Source: Pelagomonas calceolata (Eukaryota > Sar > Pelagophyceae > Pelagomonadales > Pelagomonadaceae). Taken from it: a DNA stretch of 64,000 bases. The notes beneath the pieces are model-generated. The model did no database searches. It was not told the DNA's origin and saw nothing but the letters and a program-made list of their open reading frames with translations. The stretch spans positions 1,054,001 to 1,118,000 of the forward strand of contig CAKKNE010000001.1 of assembly GCA_918797485.1 (NCBI GenBank). The letters run 5' to 3'. This document shows, one piece after another, positions 1 through 8,608 of this stretch. The first letter of the stretch is position 1, and each line of letters opens with the position of its first letter. A program made the position numbers and the translations under genes.

Positions 1-52
1 TTGCGGCATTTGGCGCCACAGGGGCTGCACAAGCCTGCATGCTGCACGACGC

Positions 53-1297
53 ATGATGCGTCGCGCGAAGAAACGAGCCGAGCCGCGCGGCCCGTCGCCG
101 CGGAGGATAGGACTCCTCGTCGCGTTCTGCCTGCTCGCCGTCGGCGTGCCGTACTGGTTCAAGGGACGCACGAGCCCGCCCGCACCACCTACAACCTCGC
201 TGCACGACCTCCGCCGGTCCGCTCCTGTCATAGGCGACGGCCTCGTGAGCCAGTGGACGGAGATCGCGAGCCTTAGCTGGTACCACACGGACAAGCTCGA
301 CAAAGATGAGCTGGCGAGCGAAGCGTCGAAGGCGGAGGAGCGTGCAAGACTCGTAGCAGAATGTTTCCGCCGCGACCCGGGTAATGGCGCGCGCCTCTGG
401 GGTACCGACCAGATGAAGAAGCGCCTCATTTTTGTGCACGTGCCCAAGTGCGGCGGCTCGGCGCTGACGGCGACGTTAAGACGTTTAGCGTGTGTCGCCA
501 ACGGGAACCCGACGAACCCCTGCTGCAGCAACCCCGGCTTCTGTCAAAGAAATAGGCAGAAGATGCGCCTGTGTCCTGATGTCTTAAATTGCCACTCGCA
601 CCAGCCGCAATTATCGTTATTCTTCGGGGCTCGAAGCCTGAACCGCCACCTCAAGGCCGTGACCATGGTCCGCGAGCCACTCGGAAGGGTCGTCTCTGCG
701 TGGCACTACCGCTGCCACAACCCGAACTGGGACTGCTTTCATATCGACGGGAGCGTGCAGTGGGCCGAGAGAAAGCGATTGCATGATGACTGGTACGTGC
801 GGCCGCCGAACGCGTCGGACTCGCTGCCCTGGGTCTCCTTCGGTCAATTTTTGGGGATGGAGCACTACCAGAACGTCCAGACGCGGATGCTTGGGAGTGA
901 TCGGTTCCCCTACTCCCCAACAAGAGTGGAGGCCCTGGACGTGCGGCGCGCTTTATCTCGCATCGACGCCCACTTTGCGGTCGTGGGGGTGTTTGAGCTA
1001 TTCGAGCACTCGGCGGCATTAATAGCGGTCCTGGCGGGCGTGCCCGTCGACCCCGCGGATTTGCTAAGGGTGCGCGCGCAGCATACGCCCAAATATTCCG
1101 AGTTTACCGCGGCGCTGACGGGCGACGCGGCGCTGGCCGCGAAGGTTCTGGAGAAGAATGTTCATGATCAAACGCTGCACCGGGAGGCGTCCATGCGATT
1201 GTGTCGGCAGCTGCGCGAGAATGATTTGCTGGAGCTGCCGGGGTGCGCGGATCCTGTTGCCGCGAAGGCGCGGGCGTTTTGTGCTAAAGTTTTGTAG
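53..1297 (+). CDS. Type II membrane sulfotransferase (Sulfotransfer_2-like)
   Basis: The 414-residue protein has a short basic N-terminus followed by one hydrophobic segment (about residues 19-36), the layout of a Golgi type II membrane enzyme. HVPKCGGSAL (about residue 127) fits the 5'-phosphosulfate-binding loop of PAPS-dependent carbohydrate sulfotransferases. MVREPLGRVVSAW (about residue 204) fits the 3'-phosphate-binding strand and helix (RxP...S). Several cysteines between the two motifs (CCSNPGFC and others) suggest a disulfide-stabilised lumenal domain. The expected reaction is sulfate transfer from PAPS to a glycan; the acceptor cannot be read from sequence. The start is the first of two adjacent ATGs. 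The gene is complete and faces selO tail to tail, 130 bp away. Confidence 0.8.
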   Translation: MMRRAKKRAEPRGPSPRRIGLLVAFCLLAVGVPYWFKGRTSPPAPPTTSLHDLRRSAPVIGDGLVSQWTEIASLSWYHTDKLDKDELASEASKAEERARLVAECFRRDPGNGARLWGTDQMKKRLIFVHVPKCGGSALTATLRRLACVANGNPTNPCCSNPGFCQRNRQKMRLCPDVLNCHSHQPQLSLFFGARSLNRHLKAVTMVREPLGRVVSAWHYRCHNPNWDCFHIDGSVQWAERKRLHDDWYVRPPNASDSLPWVSFGQFLGMEHYQNVQTRMLGSDRFPYSPTRVEALDVRRALSRIDAHFAVVGVFELFEHSAALIAVLAGVPVDPADLLRVRAQHTPKYSEFTAALTGDAALAAKVLEKNVHDQTLHREASMRLCRQLRENDLLELPGCADPVAAKARAFCAKVL

Positions 1298-1429
1298 TAG
1301 TCTTACTTTTCACATACAATAGGAAGCGTGGGGCCGCGTGTCTCGGCGGATGGGGTTGGAATAGTTCCGTCCTCCACCCACGTCATGTCAGTGCGCGGTC
1401 GTGCTTCCTCGCTCGACGCTTCACGACGA

Positions 1430-3166
1430 TCACGACATGTAGCCGACGCCGCCCTGCGTGTGAGCGCCGTCGGGCGCGCGGCGGGCGTATTTGGCCACAA
1501 GCGCAGGGTCGTGGTCGTCGCTGTACGGCCTACTAAACAGCCGCTGCAGCGTCTCGATGACCGAGTTGTCGCCGCGCTCGGCGGCTTCGTAGGCCTCCAC
1601 GAGCATCCACTCGCGCGGCACGAACAACGGGTTCACTTGATTCATTCCCTTCACGTCGGGTTCCGCGCGGCGCCAGCGCGCGAGCCAATCGCGCCACTTT
1701 TTCGCCTTTGCCGGCGACGGCGGGACATAGAACGCCGGTGCGAGCGCCTCCAACGCGTCGGCGTCCGTCCGAGCGGTGGCCGCCAGACGGCGCCAGAATA
1801 ACGTATAGTCGACGTCCGCGTCGAGGAGAGCGGCGGAGTCGGCCCATAGCTTCGTAGCCGAGGCTTGATCATGGACGAGGCCTAGCTTGGCCGCCCACAT
1901 CGCCATCTCGGCCCGTTCCGCTTCGTCGGCGAAGGCTTGGCGCGCGGCGGTCGCGGCGGCCGCGTCGTCGAGGAGTGGTTCCAGGCTTCTCACCAACGTC
2001 TCCCAGTTTCGCCGAGCGGCCTCGACTTGGTTGCCAAAAGAAAAGTGCTCGCCGGACCCGACCCACATCGCCCACTTCGGATCATAGCGCTCCATGAAGC
2101 CAAAGGGCCCGTAGTCTAATGTAGAGCCTCCGACGAGGCAGTTATCGCTGTTGAAATTTGACTGGACGTATCCAACGCGCTGCCATGAGAGTGCCAGTGA
2201 GATGAACCGGCGCCGCGCGGCGACGATCAGGTCGAGCACGGCGTCGGCGAGCAGTGGGCGTCCAGTGCCGTAGCTCTCTTTTTCTCGCACGTACCAGAAG
2301 AGCTCCTCGAGCTGTTGTTTCGCGAGCGGGTCGCCGGTCCGCCTCCAGCGCCGCGCGTATAGCTCGAGACTGCCGACTCTTACGAACGTTCTCGCCACGC
2401 GCGTCGTGATCGCGCGAAATTCTTGATGCATAATGTCTCCACCGTGCGGCGGGACCGGCCGATAAAACGGGTCGACAGTCGTCTGAGTCGAATACCAGGG
2501 GCGTGCTGCCATGTCCTTTTCATCACGAGACGCGATCAACGACAGCGCCCGCGTTGTCGGTACTCCTAGCGCCGCCATCGCTTCCGAAGCGAGGAACTCG
2601 CGCGTCGACGACCGGATCACGGCGTTGCCGTCGCCGCGCCGAGCAAATGGCGTCGGGCCGCTGCCTTTCAATTGCAACTCCCAACCATCGACCGTACATA
2701 TGGACGCAGCTCGGCCGTCGCCGTAGCCGTCCCCCACACCGCCATCAGAAATTTGTTCGCTACCGTATATGCTGAGACCGTACGGCGTGGACCATGGATT
2801 GGAATGCAGCGGCCGGAGCGCTTCGATGCCAGCATCACCGCCTGAGAAGATAGCCGCAAAGGCGGCTCGCGACGCCTCTTGCGGATCTAGACTCAGCAAT
2901 TCGAGCGTCGAGTTCGACACAGCGAGGAGTTGCGGCTGAGAGAGTGGCCTCAGGCGCAGCGGCGCGACGAAGTGGCCATTGCGCACAGGCCTCGCGCGAT
3001 CGTTCGGCGCGTGAGCAGCGGCCTCAGCTTCGACGGTGAGCTGCGAGGTGTACGTGTTGTCGACGCGTCGCGCGAGAGCCTCCAACGTAGAATGGTTGTC
3101 TGCTGCGGCCCGCGTGTGCTGTAACAAAACTACTGGGAGCAATATCAATGGCAAACACCAATTCAT
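1430..3166 (-). CDS. selO: SelO-family pseudokinase (protein AMPylase), secretory form
   Basis: About 578 residues. The sequence follows the SelO/YdiU family: NPWSTPYGLSIYGSEQ, then QLKGSGPTPFARRGDG and AVIRSSTREFLASEAM (nucleotide-binding and characteristic SelO block), then NFNSDN and LDYGPFGFMERYDP (metal-binding and activation-loop region). SelO proteins transfer AMP to Ser/Thr/Tyr of target proteins in redox stress. The ATG at 3166 is chosen because the reading frame further upstream opens only with TTG. From it the protein begins MNWCLPLILLPVVLLQ, a clear signal peptide, whereas most eukaryotic SelO is mitochondrial. The C-terminus (GGVGYMS) shows no obvious selenocysteine. It shares a divergent promoter region with the flavoprotein at 3435. 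Confidence 0.88.
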   Translation of the reverse strand: MNWCLPLILLPVVLLQHTRAAADNHSTLEALARRVDNTYTSQLTVEAEAAAHAPNDRARPVRNGHFVAPLRLRPLSQPQLLAVSNSTLELLSLDPQEASRAAFAAIFSGGDAGIEALRPLHSNPWSTPYGLSIYGSEQISDGGVGDGYGDGRAASICTVDGWELQLKGSGPTPFARRGDGNAVIRSSTREFLASEAMAALGVPTTRALSLIASRDEKDMAARPWYSTQTTVDPFYRPVPPHGGDIMHQEFRAITTRVARTFVRVGSLELYARRWRRTGDPLAKQQLEELFWYVREKESYGTGRPLLADAVLDLIVAARRRFISLALSWQRVGYVQSNFNSDNCLVGGSTLDYGPFGFMERYDPKWAMWVGSGEHFSFGNQVEAARRNWETLVRSLEPLLDDAAAATAARQAFADEAERAEMAMWAAKLGLVHDQASATKLWADSAALLDADVDYTLFWRRLAATARTDADALEALAPAFYVPPSPAKAKKWRDWLARWRRAEPDVKGMNQVNPLFVPREWMLVEAYEAAERGDNSVIETLQRLFSRPYSDDHDPALVAKYARRAPDGAHTQGGVGYMS

Positions 3167-3340
3167 CGCTGAGTAATCGATCAAAAACTAGGTTTGCAAG
3201 CACTGGCTCAAAGGCTGCCAAACGTGCGCGCAGGCGGGATCTTGAGCTCAAGTCGCTGTCGGCTATCAAGCCACAGTCCAGAGGCCACTCCTGATTGCTA
3301 GTTCGCATCCATGCGAGCTGTACAGCCGAGGTGCGCGCTC

Positions 3341-3362
3341 CTAGTGTGTTACAGACCGCTAG
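3341..3362 (+). promoter_or_regulatory. CTAG palindrome motif, copy 1
   Basis: Arms CTAGTG and CGCTAG flank a TGTTACAGAC centre. It sits between the divergent selO (ATG 175 bp away) and prenylcysteine oxidase gene (ATG 73 bp away). Confidence 0.7.
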
Positions 3363-3434
3363 CTGGCGCTGCCGCGCTTTTGCGCAGGCTTTCACGCTTG
3401 TTATGCCTCGAAAGGAGAACGGCAGCTCGTAAAA

Positions 3435-4781
3435 ATGCTGGTACTCTTAACGCTGCTGACGTTGAAAGCCGCAGCTCCGATCACTGTGCGCGAAGAGCGA
3501 GTGGTGGGCATTGTTGGCTCGGGTGTTGCGGGCGCGGCGACGGCGCATTTCCTGCGCGAATCGCGGCCGGACCTGCGAGTGATCGTCTTCGAGCGCGATG
3601 CGGTAATAGGCGGCCGCGCGAGGACCGTCGATCTGGCCGGCCGTCGGGTCGACCTCGGCGCGACGGCCATCTCGACGCTGAACCACTATTTGCTCAACTT
3701 CACGGCTGGCATGAAGCGCGCGAACGACGGAGGCCCGTCGACGCTCGCGATCTACGACGGGTCCAGCTTCCGCTTCCAGAGCAGCGAGGGTACGCTGCCT
3801 CTGGCTGCGCACCTCACGGAGCGCTACGGCGCCGACTGGTTGAAAATAATACCTATCGTGAGGCAGATGGCTTCCAGACTAAGTCGAATCTACGAGCTGC
3901 AGCGCCGCGGCGTCGCCTTCGAGACGCCGGCCGCGCTGTCAGAAGCCTTGGATCTGTACAATCTGACGCAAGTCAGCGCCTACGACTACTTTCGACGCAT
4001 CGGCTTGCCGTCGGAATTCATCTACGAGTTCATCGATGGGGCCTCGCGAGACAACTACAACCAGGACGGGTCACTCAACGCTCTAGCTGATCTCGTATCC
4101 CTCGCGGGCGCCGGCCTGGCCGGCGACGTCTTCGAGCTTCAGGAGGGAACGGCCCAGATTCCACAACGGCTTTTGCAGGGCGCCGAAGTTCGACTGAACA
4201 CCCGCGTCGAAGCCGTGCGGCTCCACCCCAGCCAGCTCAATTATGCGATTCTCGACGCCGCGGGCCGCGAAACCAGCGTCGACGCGGTCGTTCTGGCTAC
4301 ACCCCTGGAATTTACCAATATCTCACTGCCCGTCGACGTCAAAACTAGCCCGCGCCCCTACCAACCTACGTATGTGGCGCTCGCTGCAGGGCGCCTGAGC
4401 CGCGAGGCCTTCGGCGACCGCGCGGACGAGCTCGACACTGTGCTAACTGTCGAAACTACCAATGTGAGCTTCAGCTGTATTGGGGTTCATGGGGAGAGCG
4501 CCGGCGGTGATCCGATCTATAAAATCATGAGCCGCCACCGGCTGAGCGACAACGAGCTCGACGCCTACGTCTTCGAGCGCCGGTCGTCATCAGTCGCGCG
4601 GGCGGACTGGGACGCGTCGGGGGCCTACACGAAACTGGAGCCATCAACCGGATGGCCGCCGTTCGTCCTCCGCAACCGACTCTTCTACGCGAACATGGAG
4701 TCCCCGGTCAGTTGCATGGAGACGCAGATCATCTCGGGGAAGAACGCGGCGCTGCTCGTGGCGGAGGCGCTGCCTTTGTAG
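3435..4781 (+). CDS. Prenylcysteine oxidase-like flavoprotein
   Basis: 448 residues. An N-terminal hydrophobic stretch (MLVLLTLLTLKAAAP) looks like a signal peptide. VGIVGSGVAGAATAHFL (about residue 24) is the dinucleotide-binding GxGxxG fold, followed by ERDAVIGGRARTVDL, the GG doublet of FAD amine-oxidase-like enzymes. FIYEFIDGASRDNYNQDGSL and VVLATPLEF fit the prenylcysteine lyase family, as does the C-terminal YANMESPVSCMETQIISGKN. Family members oxidise the thioether of farnesyl- or geranylgeranyl-cysteine released from degraded prenylated proteins, in lysosome-like compartments. The signal peptide agrees with a lumenal location. The length is slightly below that of the human enzyme. A more general flavin amine oxidase is the alternative. 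Confidence 0.82.
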   Translation: MLVLLTLLTLKAAAPITVREERVVGIVGSGVAGAATAHFLRESRPDLRVIVFERDAVIGGRARTVDLAGRRVDLGATAISTLNHYLLNFTAGMKRANDGGPSTLAIYDGSSFRFQSSEGTLPLAAHLTERYGADWLKIIPIVRQMASRLSRIYELQRRGVAFETPAALSEALDLYNLTQVSAYDYFRRIGLPSEFIYEFIDGASRDNYNQDGSLNALADLVSLAGAGLAGDVFELQEGTAQIPQRLLQGAEVRLNTRVEAVRLHPSQLNYAILDAAGRETSVDAVVLATPLEFTNISLPVDVKTSPRPYQPTYVALAAGRLSREAFGDRADELDTVLTVETTNVSFSCIGVHGESAGGDPIYKIMSRHRLSDNELDAYVFERRSSSVARADWDASGAYTKLEPSTGWPPFVLRNRLFYANMESPVSCMETQIISGKNAALLVAEALPL

Positions 4782-5127
4782 GATGCCTTGTGTGACTAAC
4801 TTGTAACTTGAATACGCCTATTCGGGATTAGAAACGCCCCTCGGTTTCGGCGAGTCGTGCGACGACCGCCGCCCCGACCCGCCGCGGACACGGAAGTCGG
4901 CTCGGCCACCATCGCGACGACATGATCTCGACGGCGACGACCGTCGCGTAATCGGAGACGCTACCCGACCGCGTTATTCGCCAGTGGACGTGGTCGAAGC
5001 ACTCTCGTAAAGCCAGCGGCACGTGCGCGGCCGGCGTCGTCTGGCGCGTTCGACGGCCTCGACTCGCGGAACGGGTCCGCGCCCTGAAGCTGCACGCCGT
5101 AGATCAAAGAAGACACATAACAACAGA
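4782..5127. other. Intergenic region, no gene supported
   Basis: 346 bp between the convergent 3' ends of the prenylcysteine oxidase and rlmH. A 64-codon minus-strand frame (4828-5022) is open but has no recognisable domain and could be a chance frame in GC-rich DNA. No CTAG motif or introner core is seen. Confidence 0.6.
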
Positions 5128-5601
5128 TTACTTGTGGTACCCGCTCCCTCTCCTAATTTCCGCCGCCCTGTAAATTTGCTCCGCCAACACGACGCGCGCG
5201 AGCTGGTGCGGCAAGGTTAAATCTGACAGGCTCAGCAGCGACGCCCGCCCCCTTAATTCATCCGTGAAGCCCTCGGCCGGGCCGATGCACAGACACAGCC
5301 GCGACCCGCCTTTGTCCAACGAATCATACAAAAGTTTTGAGAACCCCTCGCTGTCGACCCGTTTTCCCTCTGGAGAGAGGCAGAGGACGGCCTCCATCTT
5401 CGCGATGGACTTTTCGAGCTGGTCGCCGCTCTTGTGCCACGTCGTCTTCAGGTCGATGGTCCCGCGCAATCGCTTCGCGTACTCGTCGACGGCGGCGGCC
5501 TCCCAGCTTTTTGGGGATGGCGCTCGTCCCGCAATATGTATATCTACTTTGTAGAGGGCCGTCGCCGTCGCGAGCAGCGCGGCGAGCGCGTGGCGCCGCA
5601 T
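5128..5601 (-). CDS. rlmH: RlmH-type SPOUT rRNA methyltransferase
   Basis: 157 residues, the usual RlmH size. CIGPAEGF carries the SAM-binding glycine loop of the trefoil knot. The end of the protein, LTLPHQLARVVLAEQIYRA and then GSGYHK, is the diagnostic RlmH C-terminus. Bacterial RlmH N3-methylates pseudouridine 1915 in helix 69 of 23S rRNA. A nuclear eukaryotic copy would be expected to act in plastid or mitochondrial ribosomes. The N-terminus (MRRHALAALLATATALYK) is basic and hydrophobic, compatible with an organelle presequence, although it is short. The start is a clean ATG at 5601. Confidence 0.9.
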   Translation of the reverse strand: MRRHALAALLATATALYKVDIHIAGRAPSPKSWEAAAVDEYAKRLRGTIDLKTTWHKSGDQLEKSIAKMEAVLCLSPEGKRVDSEGFSKLLYDSLDKGGSRLCLCIGPAEGFTDELRGRASLLSLSDLTLPHQLARVVLAEQIYRAAEIRRGSGYHK

Positions 5602-5649
5602 TTATGCTGCGGCGCTGCTAGTTGTTTGGTTCGCGGCGATGGCGTACAA

Positions 5650-5699
5650 GCGTGCAGGAGTGCTGGTGACGGTTGCGTGCAAGAGTGCTAATGACGGTC
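5650..5699. repeat. Two-copy 25-bp tandem repeat
   Basis: GCGTGCAGGAGTGCTGGTGA and its continuation (5650-5674) is followed at once by a second copy (5675-5699) matching at about 21 of 25 positions. It lies just upstream of rlmH, in the 432-bp spacer to the dihydrouridine synthase gene. Confidence 0.6.
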
Positions 5700-5892
5700 G
5701 CGCGATCAATGCGCCGCGTTACGGCTCTTAAGGCACACTGCACAGTGCTGCACTCCAACAAGAATGACTTTGACGGCGCAAGCAGTGGCAAAAGCAGTCC
5801 AGCTCTTAGTATCTGACCCTTTGCGACTGCTTGCACGTGGTTTTAGGCAGATCCAGCACCAGTGCGGTGCTGCACCAGCCAATTAATTCACG

Positions 5893-5914
5893 CTAGTGTC
5901 TTACAGCACGCTAG
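5893..5914 (+). promoter_or_regulatory. CTAG palindrome motif, copy 2
   Basis: CTAGTG arm, TCTTACAGCA core, CGCTAG arm. It lies 120 bp before the ATG of the dihydrouridine synthase and 292 bp before rlmH, which is divergent. Confidence 0.75.
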
Positions 5915-6033
5915 TAATTGCGACCTTCAATTGCAAAAAGTGGCGAATACGACCGCGCCTGGCTTTGTCAAGGGTGTAGAATTATCGCAGATACACCTTG
6001 GAGCCGAGCAACAACAGTGCAAGGGCAAAGCGC

Positions 6034-7185
6034 ATGCGCACCGCACTCATCATCATGGCGGCAGCGCTGCGCGGCGCCGCCGCCCTGGCCAAGCTGCCGC
6101 TCGAACGCTTCAGCGTCGCGCCCATGATGGACTATACCGACCGCCACTTCCGGCACCTCTTCCGGTTACTCTCCAGAGAGAGCGTGCTCTACACGGAAAT
6201 GGTGACTGCCAACACTCTAGTGGACGACACTGGTGCGCCGCGCCACGGGAGCGGCGACCGCTGGCTCGCGCACGACGATCACGAAGATAAGACGATCCTA
6301 CAGCTCGGCGGCTCGTCGCCAAAGGTGCTCGGCGCGGCCACTGAATTAGCAATGGCGCATCATTCGTATGCGGGCGTTAATTTGAACTGCGGCTGTCCCA
6401 GTGAGAGGGTGGCGGGTGCCGGGTGTTTTGGGGCCGCGCTCATGCGCGATCCCGATCAAGTAGCGAGCTGTGTGAAAGCGATGCATCGACATGCGCCTGT
6501 GTCCGTGAAGTGCCGCATTGGTGTTGTTGATAGTGTGAGGGATCTGAGCGACGACGAAGACGAGCTATATACTTCGCTCGCCCGATTTGTGGAGACCGTA
6601 TCAAGGGAGGGCGTTTCTCGATTTATTGTGCACGCGCGCGTCGCGGTCCTATCAGGATTGTCTCCCGACGCGAACCGCAAGGTGCCCCAAATAATGCCTG
6701 GTATTGTGCAGAGGTTACAAAGCGAGTTTCCTGCGTTGGAGATCGTCACGAACGGTGAGGTTAACTCAGTAGACGACGTCCTGGCGAGGTCTACTGGTTT
6801 GCAGGGAGCCATGGTCGGCCGCGACGCGTGCCGCCGGCCCTGGCACTACGCCGTGGTCGACGAGGAGGTCTTCGGGGCGGCGAATCCTGTTAAATCGCGG
6901 CGAGCGCTCCTCGACGCTTATGCTCACTACTGCGACCGCGCGGAGGTGGAGCTCGCCCACGACGGCTACTCGCCGCGCCGCGCGGTCCTCAAGCCCGCTT
7001 TGACCTTATTCCACGGCGACGCGGGTGCCGGCGCGTTCAAGCGGACGATCGACGCGTTGCACAAGGACGCGTCGCTGAGCGCGGGCGGCGTGCTGCGGGC
7101 GGCGGCGGAACACGTGCCCGGCGCGGTGCTGGACGCGGCGCCGGGCGAGCGCGCCGTCGTGCGCCGGGAGGCGGCGGCGGCGTAA
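6034..7185 (+). CDS. tRNA-dihydrouridine synthase, DusA type
   Basis: 383 residues from the ATG at 6034; the frame is open further upstream but only with a TTG. FSVAPMMDYTDRHFR binds FMN. NLNCGCPSERVAGAGCFG holds the catalytic-cysteine region. VSVKCRIGV and FIVHARVAVLSGLSP, then NGEV, complete the TIM-barrel signature. The wording is closer to DusA (which modifies U20/U20a in tRNA) than to the DusB, DusC or eukaryotic Dus1-4 groups, which hints at an organellar enzyme of bacterial descent. The N-terminus MRTALIIMAAALRGAAALA could be an organelle or ER presequence. The gene ends 80 bp before the next CTAG motif. Confidence 0.9.
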   Translation: MRTALIIMAAALRGAAALAKLPLERFSVAPMMDYTDRHFRHLFRLLSRESVLYTEMVTANTLVDDTGAPRHGSGDRWLAHDDHEDKTILQLGGSSPKVLGAATELAMAHHSYAGVNLNCGCPSERVAGAGCFGAALMRDPDQVASCVKAMHRHAPVSVKCRIGVVDSVRDLSDDEDELYTSLARFVETVSREGVSRFIVHARVAVLSGLSPDANRKVPQIMPGIVQRLQSEFPALEIVTNGEVNSVDDVLARSTGLQGAMVGRDACRRPWHYAVVDEEVFGAANPVKSRRALLDAYAHYCDRAEVELAHDGYSPRRAVLKPALTLFHGDAGAGAFKRTIDALHKDASLSAGGVLRAAAEHVPGAVLDAAPGERAVVRREAAAA

Positions 7186-7264
7186 TTTATGTTGTTGATA
7201 GAGTATTCCCCAGGCCTCGGGCGCCGTTGTGTACTCCGTGAAGCCTGATTGCGTAAATTTGCAG

Positions 7265-7286
7265 CTAGCGTCTTGTAAGACACTAG
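7265..7286 (-). promoter_or_regulatory. CTAG palindrome motif, copy 3
   Basis: Read on the minus strand: CTAGTG, TCTTACAAGA, CGCTAG. It is preceded by AAATTTGCAG and followed by CAAG, extensions shared with copies 4 and 11. It lies 96 bp before the ASH-domain gene. Confidence 0.75.
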
Positions 7287-7381
7287 CAAGCCGTGCAACG
7301 CGGCCAACGCGCGCAAACGAGCTGTAGCAGCGCTTCTGTGGGGAAGGGCTGCCTGCACACGAAGGCAACCGCAGCAGAACC

Positions 7382-8605
7382 ATGGCCGGCCGCCCGCCGC
7401 GCCGCGAGTACGACGGCGACGCGCCCGGCGCCCCCGGCGGCATCATGCCTTTGAGGGCAAGGGAGCTCGTCATGCGGGGCAGCCCCGGTAAAGTGTACGA
7501 GCGCCCTGTGACCGCTGGTGGCACACGAAGGAAGCCCTCGCTCAAGACCAAGTCCCAAACTTCTCTGAGGAGGCCCTCGACGGCGGGGTCGACAGGCGGC
7601 CGGACGCTGCGGCGACCGAAGGACCGCGCTACTCTAAGTCAACAGGAGGCGACGAAGCACTTTTCTTTATCGTTAGAATTGTCCGACGCGTTGGTCAACT
7701 TTGGCGTCCTCAAGCAGGGTTTTAGGTATACCTGTTCTCGGACACTGACCAACCGGTCGGCGTCGGGACTGCGATGGAACTACAAGCGCGGTCTAGAAGA
7801 CAGCATCTCGCAATCTACCCTATCAGGAGACGACCAGGTGTCCTGCGTGACGCCGCGCGGGAGGCTAGCACCGGGCGTGGCCTTACGTTTAGCGTTTGAA
7901 GTCGTGGCCAAGAGACCGGGCGAGTGCCGGGCGTCCTTCGTGATCCAGGGCCAAGAAGATGTAGTGAGAACGGATCCGGAGCGATACACGCGGACCATCA
8001 ACGAGAAGACGCTGCAGCGGTTGTGTTCTATACCTGTAAAGTGTACTGCTACTATTTTAAGTGCAGACGACTTCAAGGCGCATGTCTTGCAGCAGCGCTT
8101 CGAGAGGAAGCCGCTCATGGCCAAGGGCGTCGAGTGCCACGGGCGGCTGCCCCCCTCGAGCGTCGAAGTGGCCTCAGTGGTCGACGAATCAGATGATGCG
8201 TCCGAGAAGCTTGATGCCGCAGTCAACGACTGGTTGGAGGGTTCGGCATTACCACAACAAGCTATTGACTTGCTCGAGGGCCAAGATGAAAATATTGTAG
8301 ATGAATTAGCACATATGCCGTTCTTCCCGGAGTGCGTGTACGACCCCGCGACCGGTGAATTGAGGATCGACGAGCGGCAGCAGGGCTTTATCGTCGATCC
8401 TAGTAGAACGCTGGAGGAGGTCGTCGCCGAGTACGACGCTCGAAATGCGAAGCGGATGAGTGAATTGGAGGGTGGCGGGTTGCTCACGGGGCGGTGCCTG
8501 GCGGAGTTCGCGCGGCGGCACTTACCGGAAGAAAAGCAGAAGGAAATAGATAGAGAGGGTCTCACTAGGAAAGATGCGGTACGCAAGGTCATGGAGGGTA
8601 AATAA
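7382..8605 (+). CDS. ASH/MSP-domain (HYDIN-like Ig fold) protein
   Basis: 407 residues. The N-terminal 95 residues are basic and low in complexity. Residues about 100-190 read as an ASH/MSP-type immunoglobulin fold: LELSDALVNFGVLKQGF and TLTNRSASGLRWNY, then GVALRLAFEVVAKRPGECRA, which resembles the 'F(G)xVxxG ... tNxs ... F ... ppG' layout of ASPM-SPD2-Hydin domains. The rest is acidic and charged without a recognised domain. Such proteins usually serve cilia or centrioles; here that is inference from one degenerate domain. The stop codon lies 3 bp from the stop of the convergent glycosyltransferase gene. Confidence 0.6.
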   Translation: MAGRPPRREYDGDAPGAPGGIMPLRARELVMRGSPGKVYERPVTAGGTRRKPSLKTKSQTSLRRPSTAGSTGGRTLRRPKDRATLSQQEATKHFSLSLELSDALVNFGVLKQGFRYTCSRTLTNRSASGLRWNYKRGLEDSISQSTLSGDDQVSCVTPRGRLAPGVALRLAFEVVAKRPGECRASFVIQGQEDVVRTDPERYTRTINEKTLQRLCSIPVKCTATILSADDFKAHVLQQRFERKPLMAKGVECHGRLPPSSVEVASVVDESDDASEKLDAAVNDWLEGSALPQQAIDLLEGQDENIVDELAHMPFFPECVYDPATGELRIDERQQGFIVDPSRTLEEVVAEYDARNAKRMSELEGGGLLTGRCLAEFARRHLPEEKQKEIDREGLTRKDAVRKVMEGK

Positions 8606-8608
8606 TTA

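Noticed and set aside
3311-4090. 259-codon plus-strand frame over the prenylcysteine oxidase gene
   Set aside because: Shadow frame of the flavoprotein; no motif, and Arg-rich as expected for a shifted GC-rich frame.
4828-5022. 64-codon minus-strand frame between the prenylcysteine oxidase and rlmH
   Set aside because: No domain, signal or promoter motif; too short to separate from chance in this composition.
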